Shown here piece after piece: positions 43,001 through 53,251 of a DNA stretch of 64,000 nucleotides; positions within the stretch are counted from its first letter, which is position 1; each line of letters opens with the position of its first letter. The translations under genes and the position numbers were made by a program. Source of the DNA: Adineta vaga. Lineage: Eukaryota > Rotifera. The stretch is from NCBI GenBank assembly GCA_021613535.1, contig CP075492.1:1798001-1862000 (forward strand), read 5' to 3'. Below the pieces are notes generated by a model. The model saw only the letters and a program-made list of their open reading frames with translations, ran no database searches and had not been told where the DNA came from.

Positions 43001-44868
43001 AAGGATGGATTGGTCATTATTGTACAATTAAATATAATAGTTCATGTTCATTAGAATCATTATCTCTTGGTAAACTAGAAAATAATCGATCTTTATGTGT
43101 TTGTCCTTTATATAAAATAGGTTCTCGATGTTTAATTAATGATAATATATGTGAAAAAGAGACATGTATGAATGGTGGAACATGTATACGTACAGAAATA
43201 TATAATACATTACAAAAGAAATTCACATGTATTTGTTCGAAAGATTTTGTTGGTGATCGATGTGAAATAGATCGAATGAAACTTATTATTTCATTTGATA
43301 AATATTCAAAAAATTTTAATTCAATTATATTTATTCATTTTATTGAAATTCAAATAAATCAATTTCCTATTCGTACAACAACATTTAAAAGAATTTCAGT
43401 TGGACAAAATTCTGTAATAATTCGTTGGTCACTTCCATTTCATCTTATATTTATTGAATTATCAAATAAAACATATTATTTAATGTTTATACAAAAGAAT
43501 TTGAAATCGAAATTAATTATTGAAAAAAGATTAACTTTATTTGATCGATGTTTAAATATAAATGAATTATTTAATACAACATTTTCTAATTATACACTTC
43601 TTCGTCGTATTAAATATTATCATTTACCATGTCAATTAAATTTATCATTATTATGTTTTTATGATGAACAACAATTTTGTTTATGTCAACAAATAAAATA
43701 TCAACGTTTATCAAATTGTTTTAATTTTGATCATAATTCTGGAAGAAATTGTTCGGAATTCTATCATTGTGAAAATGGAGGTGAATGTTATCAAGAAAAT
43801 AGTGATTGTCCACAATATTTCTTATGTAAATGTCCTATTTGTTATTATGGAGAAAGATGTCAATTAAATACTTATGGATATAGTCTTTCACTTGATACGA
43901 TTTTAGCTGTTTTTATTCAACCAAATTTAAAGATTTTTAATCAAGGAAATTCAATTCTTATAAGTACAATTCTAAGTATAATTATTAGTTTTGGAGGATT
44001 TATTAATGGTTTTTTATTATTGATAACATTTAAAAATAAAAAATTATGTGAATCAGGTTGTGGAATTTATTTATTAAATTCATCAATATTAATTTTATTA
44101 ATAATGTTTATATTTACAATGAAATTTTGGATTTTTATTTTAATAGAAATTGGAACAATTACAAATGAATTATTTTTAAATATTCAATGTCATTCAATTG
44201 ATTTTCTTCTTCGAATATTTTTAACAATGGATCAATGGTTAATTTCATTTGTATCAATTGAAAGAGCATTTATTATAATTAAAGGAATTAATTTTGATAA
44301 GAAAAAAACAAAATTAATTGCAAAATATATAATATTTATTATTTTATTAATTATTATTTTAACAAATATTCAAGATTTAATTTATCGAAAATTAGATATT
44401 GAAATAAATGAAGATGATGAAAAACGATATCGATGTATTGTTAATTATTCATCAACTATTCGTACAATAAATTATATAATTAATATTTTTCATTTTATTA
44501 TTCCATTTATTATTAATATTATATCAGCAAGTATTATTATTATTATTAAAACTCAACAACGAAAAGTAATTGGAAAAAATAAACAAAATCTTCGAACAAT
44601 TTTAAATGAAGAAATTCAACAGCATAAAAATCTTTTAACTGGTCCAATTGTTTTAATTATTCTTAATATACCACGTGTTGTAATTATATTTGCATCAGGT
44701 TGTATGAAATCAACTAGTGATGCATGGTTATTTCTTTTTGGTTATTTTATATCATTAATTCCATCTACACTTACTTTCGTCTTATTTGTTTTACCTTCAA
44801 CTGTATACAAAGAAGAATTTAGAAAAGCTATTAATCAATATCGAAAAATATTACAAAGAAATTCATAA
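40060..44868 (+). CDS. Giant single-exon receptor: LDLa and EGF modules with 7TM domain
   Basis: ATG 40060 (MLIGRNLIFILFIHS, a signal peptide) is chosen because the open frame upstream has no ATG. 1602 residues, no intron. LDL-receptor class A modules: CLDWTEICDGKVDCLNNG (about 187), CSYGQCIPKSFVND (about 224), a CDGFWNFLNGSDEIDC site (about 608), a CLPIEKANDGIIDC site and CIGAQQLCDGKNDC (about 690). EGF-like modules with CxCxxGWxGxxC endings around 970-1005, 1035-1070 and 1235-1270. Residues about 1300-1580 form seven hydrophobic segments of rhodopsin-like type (first: ILISTILSIIISFGGFINGF). LDLa-bearing GPCRs are known (relaxin receptors, snail GRL101), but the EGF additions and size are unusual. 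Likely a plasma-membrane receptor; ligand unknown. Confidence 0.85.
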   Translation: MLIGRNLIFILFIHSVNLEIQINFHLTNWEIETNDIQHDCLNVAARVEEGYGLRQIISYCISEWPSKFHIVENNFHEKFTFSQLAKQHITSTQLYHWSASIDLIEEYQYYLNQFPYVDENLSKKVFYNCTLPYFGSKCQYTFNFSYTNSFSLNDIIYDYYYYNRYQPTKFTCYIHLECDRGPSPSCLDWTEICDGKVDCLNNGIDEQNCLQLLIDDCEANEYKCSYGQCIPKSFVNDGPFSPDCLDQFDEVPPGFLLAFTELRSVTKEPIFSREDISCARFSDMLFNRIGILTSSCVNNREFLLSQALFSTKPNSITNNNCWTALKCIIHMSDMIEDYYDNRETKCLKLCANRVCDEMIAKYCPEIMYIPSNPILHGQVYLAYEKNKLKYSRVTPFGPKYVCFNETYFHLPNDGKTFLLNDNYTCRRYVDAKIGGSAFFDFRWLGQFITPIKKWLHTVKPLIDNNSTIFNQSIMYRCRNSERYIFKTQIMDHTTDCYDNDDESLSIVENNNLMKQINNVFQCPTTNQYIHFLSVNDRRSCDCSIPGDNYCADENSGESYFQKTISFQTICDKIVHLNPEVTQLTNETDETNCEYWPLLHIYNRCDGFWNFLNGSDEIDCDLPFLSLNCSENNHICISRQTNNLICLPIEKANDGIIDCIGAADEPTICHRINLTYTTRIFSCDNNPSLSCIGAQQLCDGKNDCNNKEDEIFCTKNDLIYNDFKLGICSRNYDLEGSIIAKIICRLFSNTGKRSEKYFTFDQSSNPIKYDESLGHVMFNDNDNNLFSDNVHFSQPYCHRGIPLQIWLDKQKNLTKSICLCPPSFYGNICQYQNQRVSVTLQLHVTYDSLKIPFIFIILLININNNNERIIHSYEQINHLFFTKNCQRKFNFYLLYSTRSKNLTKQYSLHIDIYEQITLKYRASFIKSINYSFLPVHRLAFKFHIPHSSNSMNNICSNKDNKCIHGKCIQYFNRKQIFCQCYQGWIGHYCTIKYNSSCSLESLSLGKLENNRSLCVCPLYKIGSRCLINDNICEKETCMNGGTCIRTEIYNTLQKKFTCICSKDFVGDRCEIDRMKLIISFDKYSKNFNSIIFIHFIEIQINQFPIRTTTFKRISVGQNSVIIRWSLPFHLIFIELSNKTYYLMFIQKNLKSKLIIEKRLTLFDRCLNINELFNTTFSNYTLLRRIKYYHLPCQLNLSLLCFYDEQQFCLCQQIKYQRLSNCFNFDHNSGRNCSEFYHCENGGECYQENSDCPQYFLCKCPICYYGERCQLNTYGYSLSLDTILAVFIQPNLKIFNQGNSILISTILSIIISFGGFINGFLLLITFKNKKLCESGCGIYLLNSSILILLIMFIFTMKFWIFILIEIGTITNELFLNIQCHSIDFLLRIFLTMDQWLISFVSIERAFIIIKGINFDKKKTKLIAKYIIFIILLIIILTNIQDLIYRKLDIEINEDDEKRYRCIVNYSSTIRTINYIINIFHFIIPFIINIISASIIIIIKTQQRKVIGKNKQNLRTILNEEIQQHKNLLTGPIVLIILNIPRVVIIFASGCMKSTSDAWLFLFGYFISLIPSTLTFVLFVLPSTVYKEEFRKAINQYRKILQRNS

Positions 44869-45721
44869 AGGTATGGAATATATTATCAATGATCTAGTGG
44901 AGTTAGATATTCAATTGACTAGGATAAACGGGACCCGATAGGTGAGTATAAGGTCATAATAGAATATAGCTAAAAACAACGTTCATAAAATTTTGCCGAC
45001 GAAATTCTAGAAGATCTGTTGTCGGATTTGTAAGCATGGATGCCGCGAATGAGGGATCTTGTGGTACCCCTGTTAATTACACTCAATACAAATGGCGTAG
45101 TCAGGATTTCTAGACAAACTGACAATGGGGAAGGTAAAGTTTTTGACAATGAGCAAACGATTTTAAAAAAGCAATAATTTAAAATTAAATATACCTTAGG
45201 CAAACTTTTTCCATCTGTTATACGGCTAAACAAACCTCAAGACGTTCATGTATATATCAAAAGAAGTCGAGCAGAGGAGAAATAAAGAATGGATAACAAA
45301 AATGACTTAACAGAGACCACAGAATATTCATTTACTTAAATTTGTTTTCATATAGTTATTAATATTTCTTTTAGACATCCCCACGCAACCAATATTTAAA
45401 TATGAATGCTTTTCTTCTTCTGCAAAATCTCATACTGCGCATGAATTCATGTTGTCATATGTGTTGTACTTGTAAAAATAATTATGTTTAATTTTTATTG
45501 TTCGTCTGTAAACGATATTAAATATTATTCAATAAAGAGGGTGTAGGTGCGAGGATTTGCCGTAATTTATTCAAAGCTTGTGTATCGAATAGAACAATGA
45601 GTTCGATTAAAAAATAAATAAATAATTTCCTTTTGTTCATTTTATTCTTTAATGAAACTTCAATTTGAAGCCATAAAATCAATCATAGAGGGATATTTGA
45701 TTATTATAGGAAAGAATTATT
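44869..45721. other. Intergenic with a degraded repeat
   Basis: No gene. Contains a diverged copy (45091-45215) of the hAT-like remnant at 6416. It also has a single G-rich foldback arm, GAGGGTGTAGGTGCGAGG, near 45537, without its partner. Confidence 0.45.
45091..45215. repeat. Diverged copy of the repeat at 6416
   Basis: GGCGTAGTCAGGATTTCTAG at the left end parallels GACGTAACCAGGATTTTCAG at 6421. Shared later blocks are AGTTTTTGAC and TACCTTAGGCAAAC. Confidence 0.45.
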
Positions 45722-47668
45722 TTAGTAGATTCTAACAGGAAACTTTTGTACTCGTAAAGTACTTTGACTACAGACATAGATATTGCCTTGTTGATCGAAT
45801 GATAAACCTGATGGAGACCACAATTGATTCAGTTTATCCCCGGGTCCATTTCCACCTACAATAATACTACCGTGTTTTGCACCTTTCTGCCAACGCATTA
45901 TACGATGATTACCAGCATCAGCAACATAAATATTACCCAAATGATCAACAATTATGCTTTGAGGTCTAGATAATTGTGTGAGACTACTTCCGCTACCGTT
46001 TCCACCTGCAACAATAATTCCTTGTTTTGCATAGCTTTCCCATTTCATCACACGATCATAGTCACTATCAGATATGTAAATTGAATAATCTTCATCAATA
46101 AAGATATATGCAGGCTTGTTGAGTTGATTAAGCTGATTCCCAGCTCCATTTCCACCCGCCATGATCGTTCCAATCACTTCTCCTTCTCTCAATCGTATCA
46201 CTGCATTATTTGTGAAATCTGAGAAATAAATATCTCCATTATTAACCATTGTTATTGCCCAACATGAACAATTTGAAGCAATTATTTGTAGTTTTGTTCG
46301 ATTTCGACGAAACCATCGTACAATTCTATCGTTTCCTCGATCACAAATAATGAAAGAATCATTCGTTGGATCAAAAGCCATATCTGATGGCACACTTATC
46401 TGATCTATTTGATTTATTATACCGTTTCCACCAGCAACAATTTCACCATTCTTTGCTTCTGGCTTCCATCCAACAATACGATAATTGAGAGGATCAACAA
46501 TATAAATCGTTTGATCATTATCATCAACATAAATGCCAAGACAGTTTTTCATTTGATTTAATCCGGATCCACGACCATTTCCGCCAGCGACGATAGATCC
46601 AATTTGTTTCCATTTAGTATTATTAGTGATGTTAAAAACAGAGAGAAATTGTCCTAGAAAATATCATTAGAGATTTAAAATATGGATTTCATTTTTGTAG
46701 GATAGGTTGAATAATTTATGTGCATGATTAAAATAATTACTAAGACAAAGAAGGGAACAAACATATCCATTTATAACAGATTTAGAATTCTTATCGACTG
46801 ATGTCATAATCCCATTACACCCGGTATTCAACTCCCAACACAGCTAACGTAACATCTCCTTCCACTAGCAACGACATCTATATTATCACCAAGCATTATA
46901 AAAAATATAACTCGATACGCCTCCTGTAATTACTTTACACATGCAACTATTCCTCACATAGCGGAAAGTTATACGCCTTCGATACCGATATTGTTTCGTA
47001 GATTTTTCAGTTGTTTCTCACAAATCTCGTCTTTCGAGCACTGTCATCTTGGTAATTTGACATTGGATCTGACTTTCCGAGTACTCTCACCTGTTGCTTT
47101 ACTTTGGGTATCGTTAGGGCTGACTGTCGATAGCCGGCGTAATGGTATTATGACATCTATGTGTAATTTAAAATTCTACTTATGAATTTCAATAAGATCT
47201 TCGATATTTTTTTCATAGGAGTATAACTTAGAATACCAAACAATTCTAATCTAATTCACTATGTACTGTGAAATGTATTCAAATAAAACATAGATTTTCT
47301 TAGATAACTGTACCTTCTACAATTGTATTAACTTCTGTTGTTATTTCTACTGTTGATGTTTCTATCGTTGTCTCTTTTGTTGAGACTTCTGTTGTCGATG
47401 GTACTGTTGTTCTTTCTGTTATTTGAACCATAGTCGTCATCGATATTTTTTCTGTTGTTTGAACCATAGTCGTCATCGATATTTCTTCTGTTGTTCCTTC
47501 TGTAACGTTTTTCTTTTTCGTTGTTATGATAATTGTTGGAATAATTATGATTAACAAAATTACAATAATAGAAAAAATGATCCATATTAACTTTCTTTTA
47601 CGAAAATGTTCACATCTATAGAATAAGAAGAATTTATTTTTACATTCGTTATACTCCATTATATTCAT
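45722..47668 (-). CDS. Membrane-anchored NHL beta-propeller protein
   Basis: Two exons: 47668-47314 and 46653-45722, separated by a 660-bp intron. The phase-1 join reads EG at the junction (donor GAAG|GTACAG, acceptor TTTTCTAG). Total about 428 residues. Exon 1: short cytosolic N-terminus, basic stop (RKRK), a membrane anchor of about 22 residues (IWIIFSIIVILLIIIIPTII), then a Thr-rich stalk containing a tandem repeat ISMTTMVQTTE/ISMTTMVQITE. Exon 2: NHL blades of the form SIVAGGNGRGSGLNQ...NIYVADAGNHRIMRW, about six of them. Type II topology with the propeller outside. Same plan as the gene at 61790 and the FG-GAP gene at 10057. Binding partner unknown. Confidence 0.85.
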
Positions 47669-49225
47669 ACAGTAATCTTAATTTAGTAGTTGATGTTTCA
47701 GTTGCACCAGCATTATCCGTTTCACACTAAAATAAGCATTAAAAAACAACAATTACTTCCCGTTGCTTTTTTTTTATCTACATTACACGATAAATTTCTG
47801 CTTTGTTTTGTTTCATATTTGATGTCTTGAACAACTGTTTACTGATCTATCATCAATAAATATCTGAAAACATTCATAAACAGAAGATTTTATGAAATAT
47901 AATTGAAAAAAAGTGTTTAAAGTATCTTGAAAGCAATGATTCTTTCTCAAAGTATTCCGTTTTCAAAAACATGATCGCTTGCTGTAGATATGGTGTGTTA
48001 AGAAAGATGGATCTATCTATAGGTGAAATGTTCGATCTTTATTAATCTTTTTGACGTATCTCAGCTCAAAAGTTTTTCATCAGTTGTGTGAAGTCGAATT
48101 TTTGAATAAACTCTCTCTCTCTCATGATAATTTTTCAACAATTTAATGAAAGTATCGGACTCATTCTTTCATTTATCATGTAAATGAACATCATATTTAT
48201 TTCTATATGTCACTTTTACAAGAATTATGCCAACAGATTTTCTGCGCAGGCAAAAATAAAACAATGCAAATATTTTATGCGTATGATAAATATAAAATAA
48301 CAAAAAAGAAAAGTGTAGATATTATTTTCTTCTCTGAAATATTTTTCTCTATCTGTGAATATTGATAAAACACACGTAACTCGACTTGATGTTAGATTCA
48401 TTAACATCTTTTGAACTATACTGCAGCAGAATACGTTTAAAATTTCATGTTTAGAACACTTCTGTTTTTTACACAGCAGTATTTATATCAACCGATGACA
48501 TGCATAAGAATACTTTTTAGAATAATTAAATAGCATCTGAATTTTATTAATATGGAAAGAAAATACTGGAGACAAAAAACTTATCGTAATATGAACTGTT
48601 GATTAAAATTACTTTGCATAAAACATGACTTTTTTCTTAATAAAATATTATTGTTTTAATAGAAATTCAACTATTAGATTATAACGATTATATAGATCTG
48701 GCTTGAGGGTGTGGGTGTGGATGCATCATACCTTTACTCACACCCTCTAGTTATCGACTTAGTAACGTTGCATTCAAAAGTATAATATTGGGTGTGACAT
48801 TTTATCAAAATTAAAGTAAGCAAATATTTTAACGGTAATGATCTTCTTTTCTAAAATAAACCATATTACATAATGTGTCATTCAATTTTTTGTTTAAATC
48901 TTTTTTAGAATTTCGTTTTCTCATCACAAATATAGTCAAATTTTACGTTCATATATAAATAATGAATACATAGACTAGCAATGAATCAGTCTATATTTAT
49001 ATACTTTTTTTTGCTTTACTTACATAAACTTATTTAATAATTTCTATTCAAAAGACATTTAGAAAATTCAATTAAGACATTATGATAAATGATGTAGAAT
49101 TCTTTTTTTATTTAAACTATAATTTCTTGTATATTTATCTTATAATCTGCAACAAATAATCAAATAAAGTTATCAAAAACTAATCTAAATCATCTTCAGG
49201 TACTAATATGCGATAATTAATATTT
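47669..49225. other. Intergenic, no gene seen
   Basis: AT-rich; holds the foldback at 48702-48749 and a CT-dinucleotide run at about 48109-48122. No recognisable coding content. Confidence 0.45.
48702..48749. repeat. Telomere-like GT/AC foldback repeat
   Basis: CTTGAGGGTGTGGGTGTGG on the left and ACTCACACCCTCTAG on the right. A clean, short copy. Confidence 0.8.
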
Positions 49226-51481
49226 TTAGTTTTTCCACGAACGATTGTGATTTTGTTGTTCTTGAAGAAGTTTTGTTACTGTCTGCAACATTACAATTTC
49301 TTCATCGTTTGAAGAAAGAAACGTTCGATATATGTCGATAGCCTTTTGATTATGTGATAATGCAAGTGAAGATTCACCCATTGTTTGATACAATAAACTA
49401 AGATTACCATGTGCTCTAGCTAAATCAGGATGATTAGGTGAAAGTGATTGTTGAAAAATTTCCAATGCTATCGTTTGATTTCTCAATGAATCCGAATACT
49501 GTCCCATTAAATAATATACTAAACCAATATGTTTATATGACGTACCAATATCAGGATGTGTAAGAGAAAGACATTTCTTCTGCAAATTCAACGCTTCTTG
49601 ATGAATTTTAAGTGCAAATGAATAATTCTTCATAGACATATGTGATTCACCCATATTATTAAGTAATGTAGCTATAGAATGATCATTCCGCGAATTTACT
49701 TCTTTCATTATTTTAAGTGCTGTTTCAAAATTTGACAATGCGCGCTCATGTTGTTTATATGATTGATATACTAAGCCAATATTATTGTAGGACACACCAA
49801 GATCAGGATCATTAGATGGTAACGTTTCTTTTCGTATGTTAAGTGCTTTTATATGATAATCAAGTGCATTTGAATTATCTCCTATTGTTCGATATACTTC
49901 TCCGATGTTATTATATACAATAGCTAATTGTCGATGATAACCTGGAGAATTTTGTTTCCATATTTCAAGTGCTTTATTGTAATGAATTAATGCATTTTGA
50001 AATTCACCTTTAGCATCATAGTATTCACCTATGTTAAGATGAGAGGCAGCCAGATCTGGATTATCAGGATGAAGATCACGTTGTCTTTGTTCTAATCCCT
50101 TGTTTAAATGTAATATAGCGGAATCAAGATCATTTTTTTGAGTCAAAATTAGTCCAATATTATTATGAAGAGGTGCATGATCATAGATTGATACATTATC
50201 AGATGTTGATGTCAGTAATGTTCTGTAAATTTCTTCTGCTTTATCATATTCTTTCATTTTCAACATTAAATTACCTAATTCAGCAGGAACTAATTGTCCA
50301 TTAATTTCTTTCCGTATATAATTGGTAAGACGAATTAAATCTTCATCTGTATCTTTTGTCAATGTTAATTCAACACGCCATAATCGATTTTCGATTGATT
50401 CCATTTTCTTAATACGAAATATACTATGTGTTGTAAATAAAATTTCTCTTTCTTGATCATTATAATAACTAATCTTGTCCACAGATGTATATGGAGTTGT
50501 AGATATGGTTGAATCGATTTCTATTGCAAAAATAATACCTGTCATATCAGGATTATCTCTAGCACTATCGGCATACATATATGCGACTTGTTCATCAATT
50601 GTTGTCGATAGAAAACAATTAAATGAGAGAAGACCTTCTATGCTTTTTTCCAAAATCGCAAATTGTTCATTGAACATACCTTGACCTCGATATACAGTTA
50701 ATGATAATCGATTTTCCGGTTTTGAATATAGACTTTCGATCTGTTGATGTAAATCTCGAATAAAAAAGCCCATCTTTATAATAATATCAACATTTTGTTC
50801 ACGAAGTGCTTGATTAAGCATATCAAAAATAAAACAACCTCGAGTGTACCAATAAATAGCTTTTGATGAGTTATAATTATTTTCGAATTCATCAATTAAA
50901 CAATGTGCTGAACCATTTTCAACTTGTTGAACAAGACAAAGGTCGATAAAATCTTGCATTACTGATTTATTATATGTCATTTTAAGAAGAATTTCTTTCA
51001 TTAATTGTGTATACATAAATGATGGATTAAGTCGGTTTAAATCAAGATCAGATGTTATAGAAACAATATCAATTGATGTCAAATTTATATTCATACGATC
51101 AATATCTTCTTTTAGATAAATTTTTAAAGATTCTATTGTTTTGAAAATATCTTTAACTTTTGAACAATTGTACATCCATCGTTCTGGTATTTTTAAATTC
51201 TTTTCATTGCAGAAAATATATATCGAATAGATTTGAGAAATATCTTTAATCAATGGAATAAGTTGTTCAGATAAAGTTTGAGATAGAATTAAAAATATGT
51301 TATCATTTTTTAATTCAGTAAGATAATCAATACATTCATCAGAAGAAATAAATCTTTTTATTGGATATGATAATTGTTTACTAAATGATTCATAATTCGA
51401 ACAATCGTCATTGATATTTGACTCTAACCAAACGATAGTAAAACTTCCAGATTTCTGCTGATCAGAATTCCACAGGGCCAT
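49226..51481 (-). CDS. ADP-ribosyltransferase with C-terminal TPR array
   Basis: 751 residues in one exon from ATG 51481. Residues 1-130: a strand-helix N-terminal domain (FTIVWLESNIND, SSDECIDYLTEL, IYSIYIFCNEK) that also occurs as an orphan at 17409. Residues about 200-390: ART fold with TVYRGQ (Arg), FLSTTI (Ser) and EREILF (ExE). Residues about 395-740: eight or so tetratricopeptide repeats of the kinesin-light-chain type (ALIHYNKALEIWKQ, SYNNIGLVYQSYKQHERAL). The ART transfers ADP-ribose from NAD+; the TPRs probably select partner or substrate proteins. No signal peptide, so probably cytosolic. This architecture is typical of bdelloid genomes in my recollection. Confidence 0.88.
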   Translation of the reverse strand: MALWNSDQQKSGSFTIVWLESNINDDCSNYESFSKQLSYPIKRFISSDECIDYLTELKNDNIFLILSQTLSEQLIPLIKDISQIYSIYIFCNEKNLKIPERWMYNCSKVKDIFKTIESLKIYLKEDIDRMNINLTSIDIVSITSDLDLNRLNPSFMYTQLMKEILLKMTYNKSVMQDFIDLCLVQQVENGSAHCLIDEFENNYNSSKAIYWYTRGCFIFDMLNQALREQNVDIIIKMGFFIRDLHQQIESLYSKPENRLSLTVYRGQGMFNEQFAILEKSIEGLLSFNCFLSTTIDEQVAYMYADSARDNPDMTGIIFAIEIDSTISTTPYTSVDKISYYNDQEREILFTTHSIFRIKKMESIENRLWRVELTLTKDTDEDLIRLTNYIRKEINGQLVPAELGNLMLKMKEYDKAEEIYRTLLTSTSDNVSIYDHAPLHNNIGLILTQKNDLDSAILHLNKGLEQRQRDLHPDNPDLAASHLNIGEYYDAKGEFQNALIHYNKALEIWKQNSPGYHRQLAIVYNNIGEVYRTIGDNSNALDYHIKALNIRKETLPSNDPDLGVSYNNIGLVYQSYKQHERALSNFETALKIMKEVNSRNDHSIATLLNNMGESHMSMKNYSFALKIHQEALNLQKKCLSLTHPDIGTSYKHIGLVYYLMGQYSDSLRNQTIALEIFQQSLSPNHPDLARAHGNLSLLYQTMGESSLALSHNQKAIDIYRTFLSSNDEEIVMLQTVTKLLQEQQNHNRSWKN

Positions 51482-51657
51482 TATCTTATTGTCTTGTTCT
51501 TTTCTTTAAACTATTTTCGTCTATTTACTAATTGTATTACTATTTCTATGAAATAATACAATTTATCAGATGAATATTTGTTGAAAACGAAATAGAACGC
51601 GTGATATATTAAGAAAAAAACGTTATCTTTCGACAACACCGTATATATACTTAGAGA

Positions 51658-51756
51658 ATGACAATGAGAATAAAAACTGCTGCTTTTTTTCTATTCCTAC
51701 TGGCTTCAGTTCTTATCTTGTTGATTTTCTATTTTACAATAGCATCGTCAAGTTAA
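51658..51756 (+). CDS. Possible 32-residue hydrophobic micropeptide or signal-peptide exon
   Basis: ATG 51658 opens 32 codons: a basic start (MTMRIK), then a single hydrophobic segment (FFLFLLASVLILLIFYFTIA), stop TAA at 51754. The composition is that of a signal peptide or a tiny single-pass membrane protein. No downstream exon with fitting phase was found. It lies divergently about 175 bases from the ART-TPR start. Confidence 0.25.
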   Translation: MTMRIKTAAFFLFLLASVLILLIFYFTIASSS

Positions 51757-51859
51757 ATGTAGAAAATTGATAGGATACACAAACGAATAGTATCGATTAG
51801 CTGTGATGATTTCTGATGGGTGTGGGTTCGAGTTCCACGAAGGTCACTTTTTCTCCATT

Positions 51860-51931
51860 TTGAGGGTGTGTGTGTAGGAATGATGCGTAAATATGCTATT
51901 CACATGCATCCACACCTACACCCACCCTTCT
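51860..51931. repeat. Telomere-like GT/AC foldback repeat, duplicated copy
   Basis: TTGAGGGTGTGTGTGTAGG on the left and CACACCTACACCCACCCTTC on the right, with the same loop as the copy at 39181. Both are followed by the same shared flank. Confidence 0.75.
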
Positions 51932-52221
51932 AGAGTGCTTTTACAAACGAAAAATAACAAATATTTCATTGTTTTTTATTTCTATCCATGCAAAACATAT
52001 TCATTTTACTGTTATCAGTTAGTAAACATACAGCATGGTCATATCTCTTTATTCATTTCTACATTAAATTTATTTAAAAACACAAAACACTCTCATTGAC
52101 ATATAGAACAATCTTGAAATTCAATGAATACTTTAAAAAATCTAACGTAGGTAACTCTACAATACTATCCGTATAGTAAAGAAACAAACAAATAAATATA
52201 AACGCGAAACTGCATTTCTGC

Positions 52222-53190
52222 ATGTTGAGTTTTAGATCGATGAATAATTCTTTCCAATTTTTATTATTCATAATATCATACATTATTTTACATATAATCA
52301 ATGGCATACAAGCAGTTCCACCAGGGTTTTTATTAGGAGCAACGTATAGACCTGGATCAGTATCAAACCTATTATGTAAAATTAATCCATTAACTGGAGA
52401 ATTTACAACATTCATTTCATTGGATGATTATAAAGCTTATGATCTTACTTATGATATTATACATAAAAAATTCTATATTTTTGGTAGCCAAGGATTTATA
52501 AAACGAGAAGCACAATTGTCAGTACTTGTAGTTAATCCATTCAATGGTACAAAACAATATCGACCAATTACTTCAGAAGATGATACTGAACTATTTGGTT
52601 TACGTGTTGATAGTAGTACAGGACAATTATATTCATTACAAATGATAGATTTAGAAAAGAATCCTGTAAGTATCGTTCATATAGATCCAATTACATTTCA
52701 TGCTAAACGATGGGCAAATATAACTAAATCTGATGGTATACAACCTGATTCAATGGCAATATTCTATAATTCAACACATCATCAATATTTCGTGACAGTA
52801 GCTGGATCTGGTTATGCAGATGATCTTGTTGGTGTTGATTTAGTACAACGAAAAGTAATTAGTCGAATTTCGAACTCTAATTTACCAGCGTATTTATGTT
52901 ATGATAATACAACAAATGCTTTCTATGGTATGCAAGAGGTTCAAGGTAAACGTGCCTGCCGTTTAGTACGTTTGAATCCTTATAATGGTACTTTGAGCAT
53001 TTTATCTCATGATTTTAATGATTATCTATCATCAACAGGAACTTGTTATGGAGGATTTTATTTTACAATGATTGTTGAAAAGTTAGATACACAGAAAATA
53101 GTGACATTTGATTTAATTAATGGTGGAAAAATAGTAGCGAATAGTTCTGCAGAAGATTATTTAGATGCAATCGCATTTGTTCCACTTTAA
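52222..53190 (+). CDS. Secreted beta-propeller-like protein
   Basis: 322 residues in one exon. A signal peptide lies in residues about 8-30 (FQFLLFIISYIILHIINGIQA), then PPGFLLGAT. Repeating blocks such as LCKINPLTGEF, FYIFGSQG, LYSLQMID, IVHIDPITF and RLVRLNPYNGTL suggest propeller blades of the YVTN/SMP-30-like kind, but no precise family is recognised. Start could also be the Met at residue 7. About eight N-x-S/T sites fit secretion. A truncated copy of its 5' end is at 39400. Function unknown, possibly an extracellular binding protein. Confidence 0.75.
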   Translation: MLSFRSMNNSFQFLLFIISYIILHIINGIQAVPPGFLLGATYRPGSVSNLLCKINPLTGEFTTFISLDDYKAYDLTYDIIHKKFYIFGSQGFIKREAQLSVLVVNPFNGTKQYRPITSEDDTELFGLRVDSSTGQLYSLQMIDLEKNPVSIVHIDPITFHAKRWANITKSDGIQPDSMAIFYNSTHHQYFVTVAGSGYADDLVGVDLVQRKVISRISNSNLPAYLCYDNTTNAFYGMQEVQGKRACRLVRLNPYNGTLSILSHDFNDYLSSTGTCYGGFYFTMIVEKLDTQKIVTFDLINGGKIVANSSAEDYLDAIAFVPL

Positions 53191-53251
53191 TAATGATTTT
53201 TTTTGTTCTGTTATTCTATTCAAATATATAAACCCCTATGATACTTTACCA

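Noticed and set aside
51815-51848. tRNA-like T-arm (GTGGGTTCGAGTTCCAC)
   Set aside because: The T stem-loop is good, but there is no matching 5' acceptor strand or anticodon arm in the preceding 75 bases. Probably chance or a SINE remnant.
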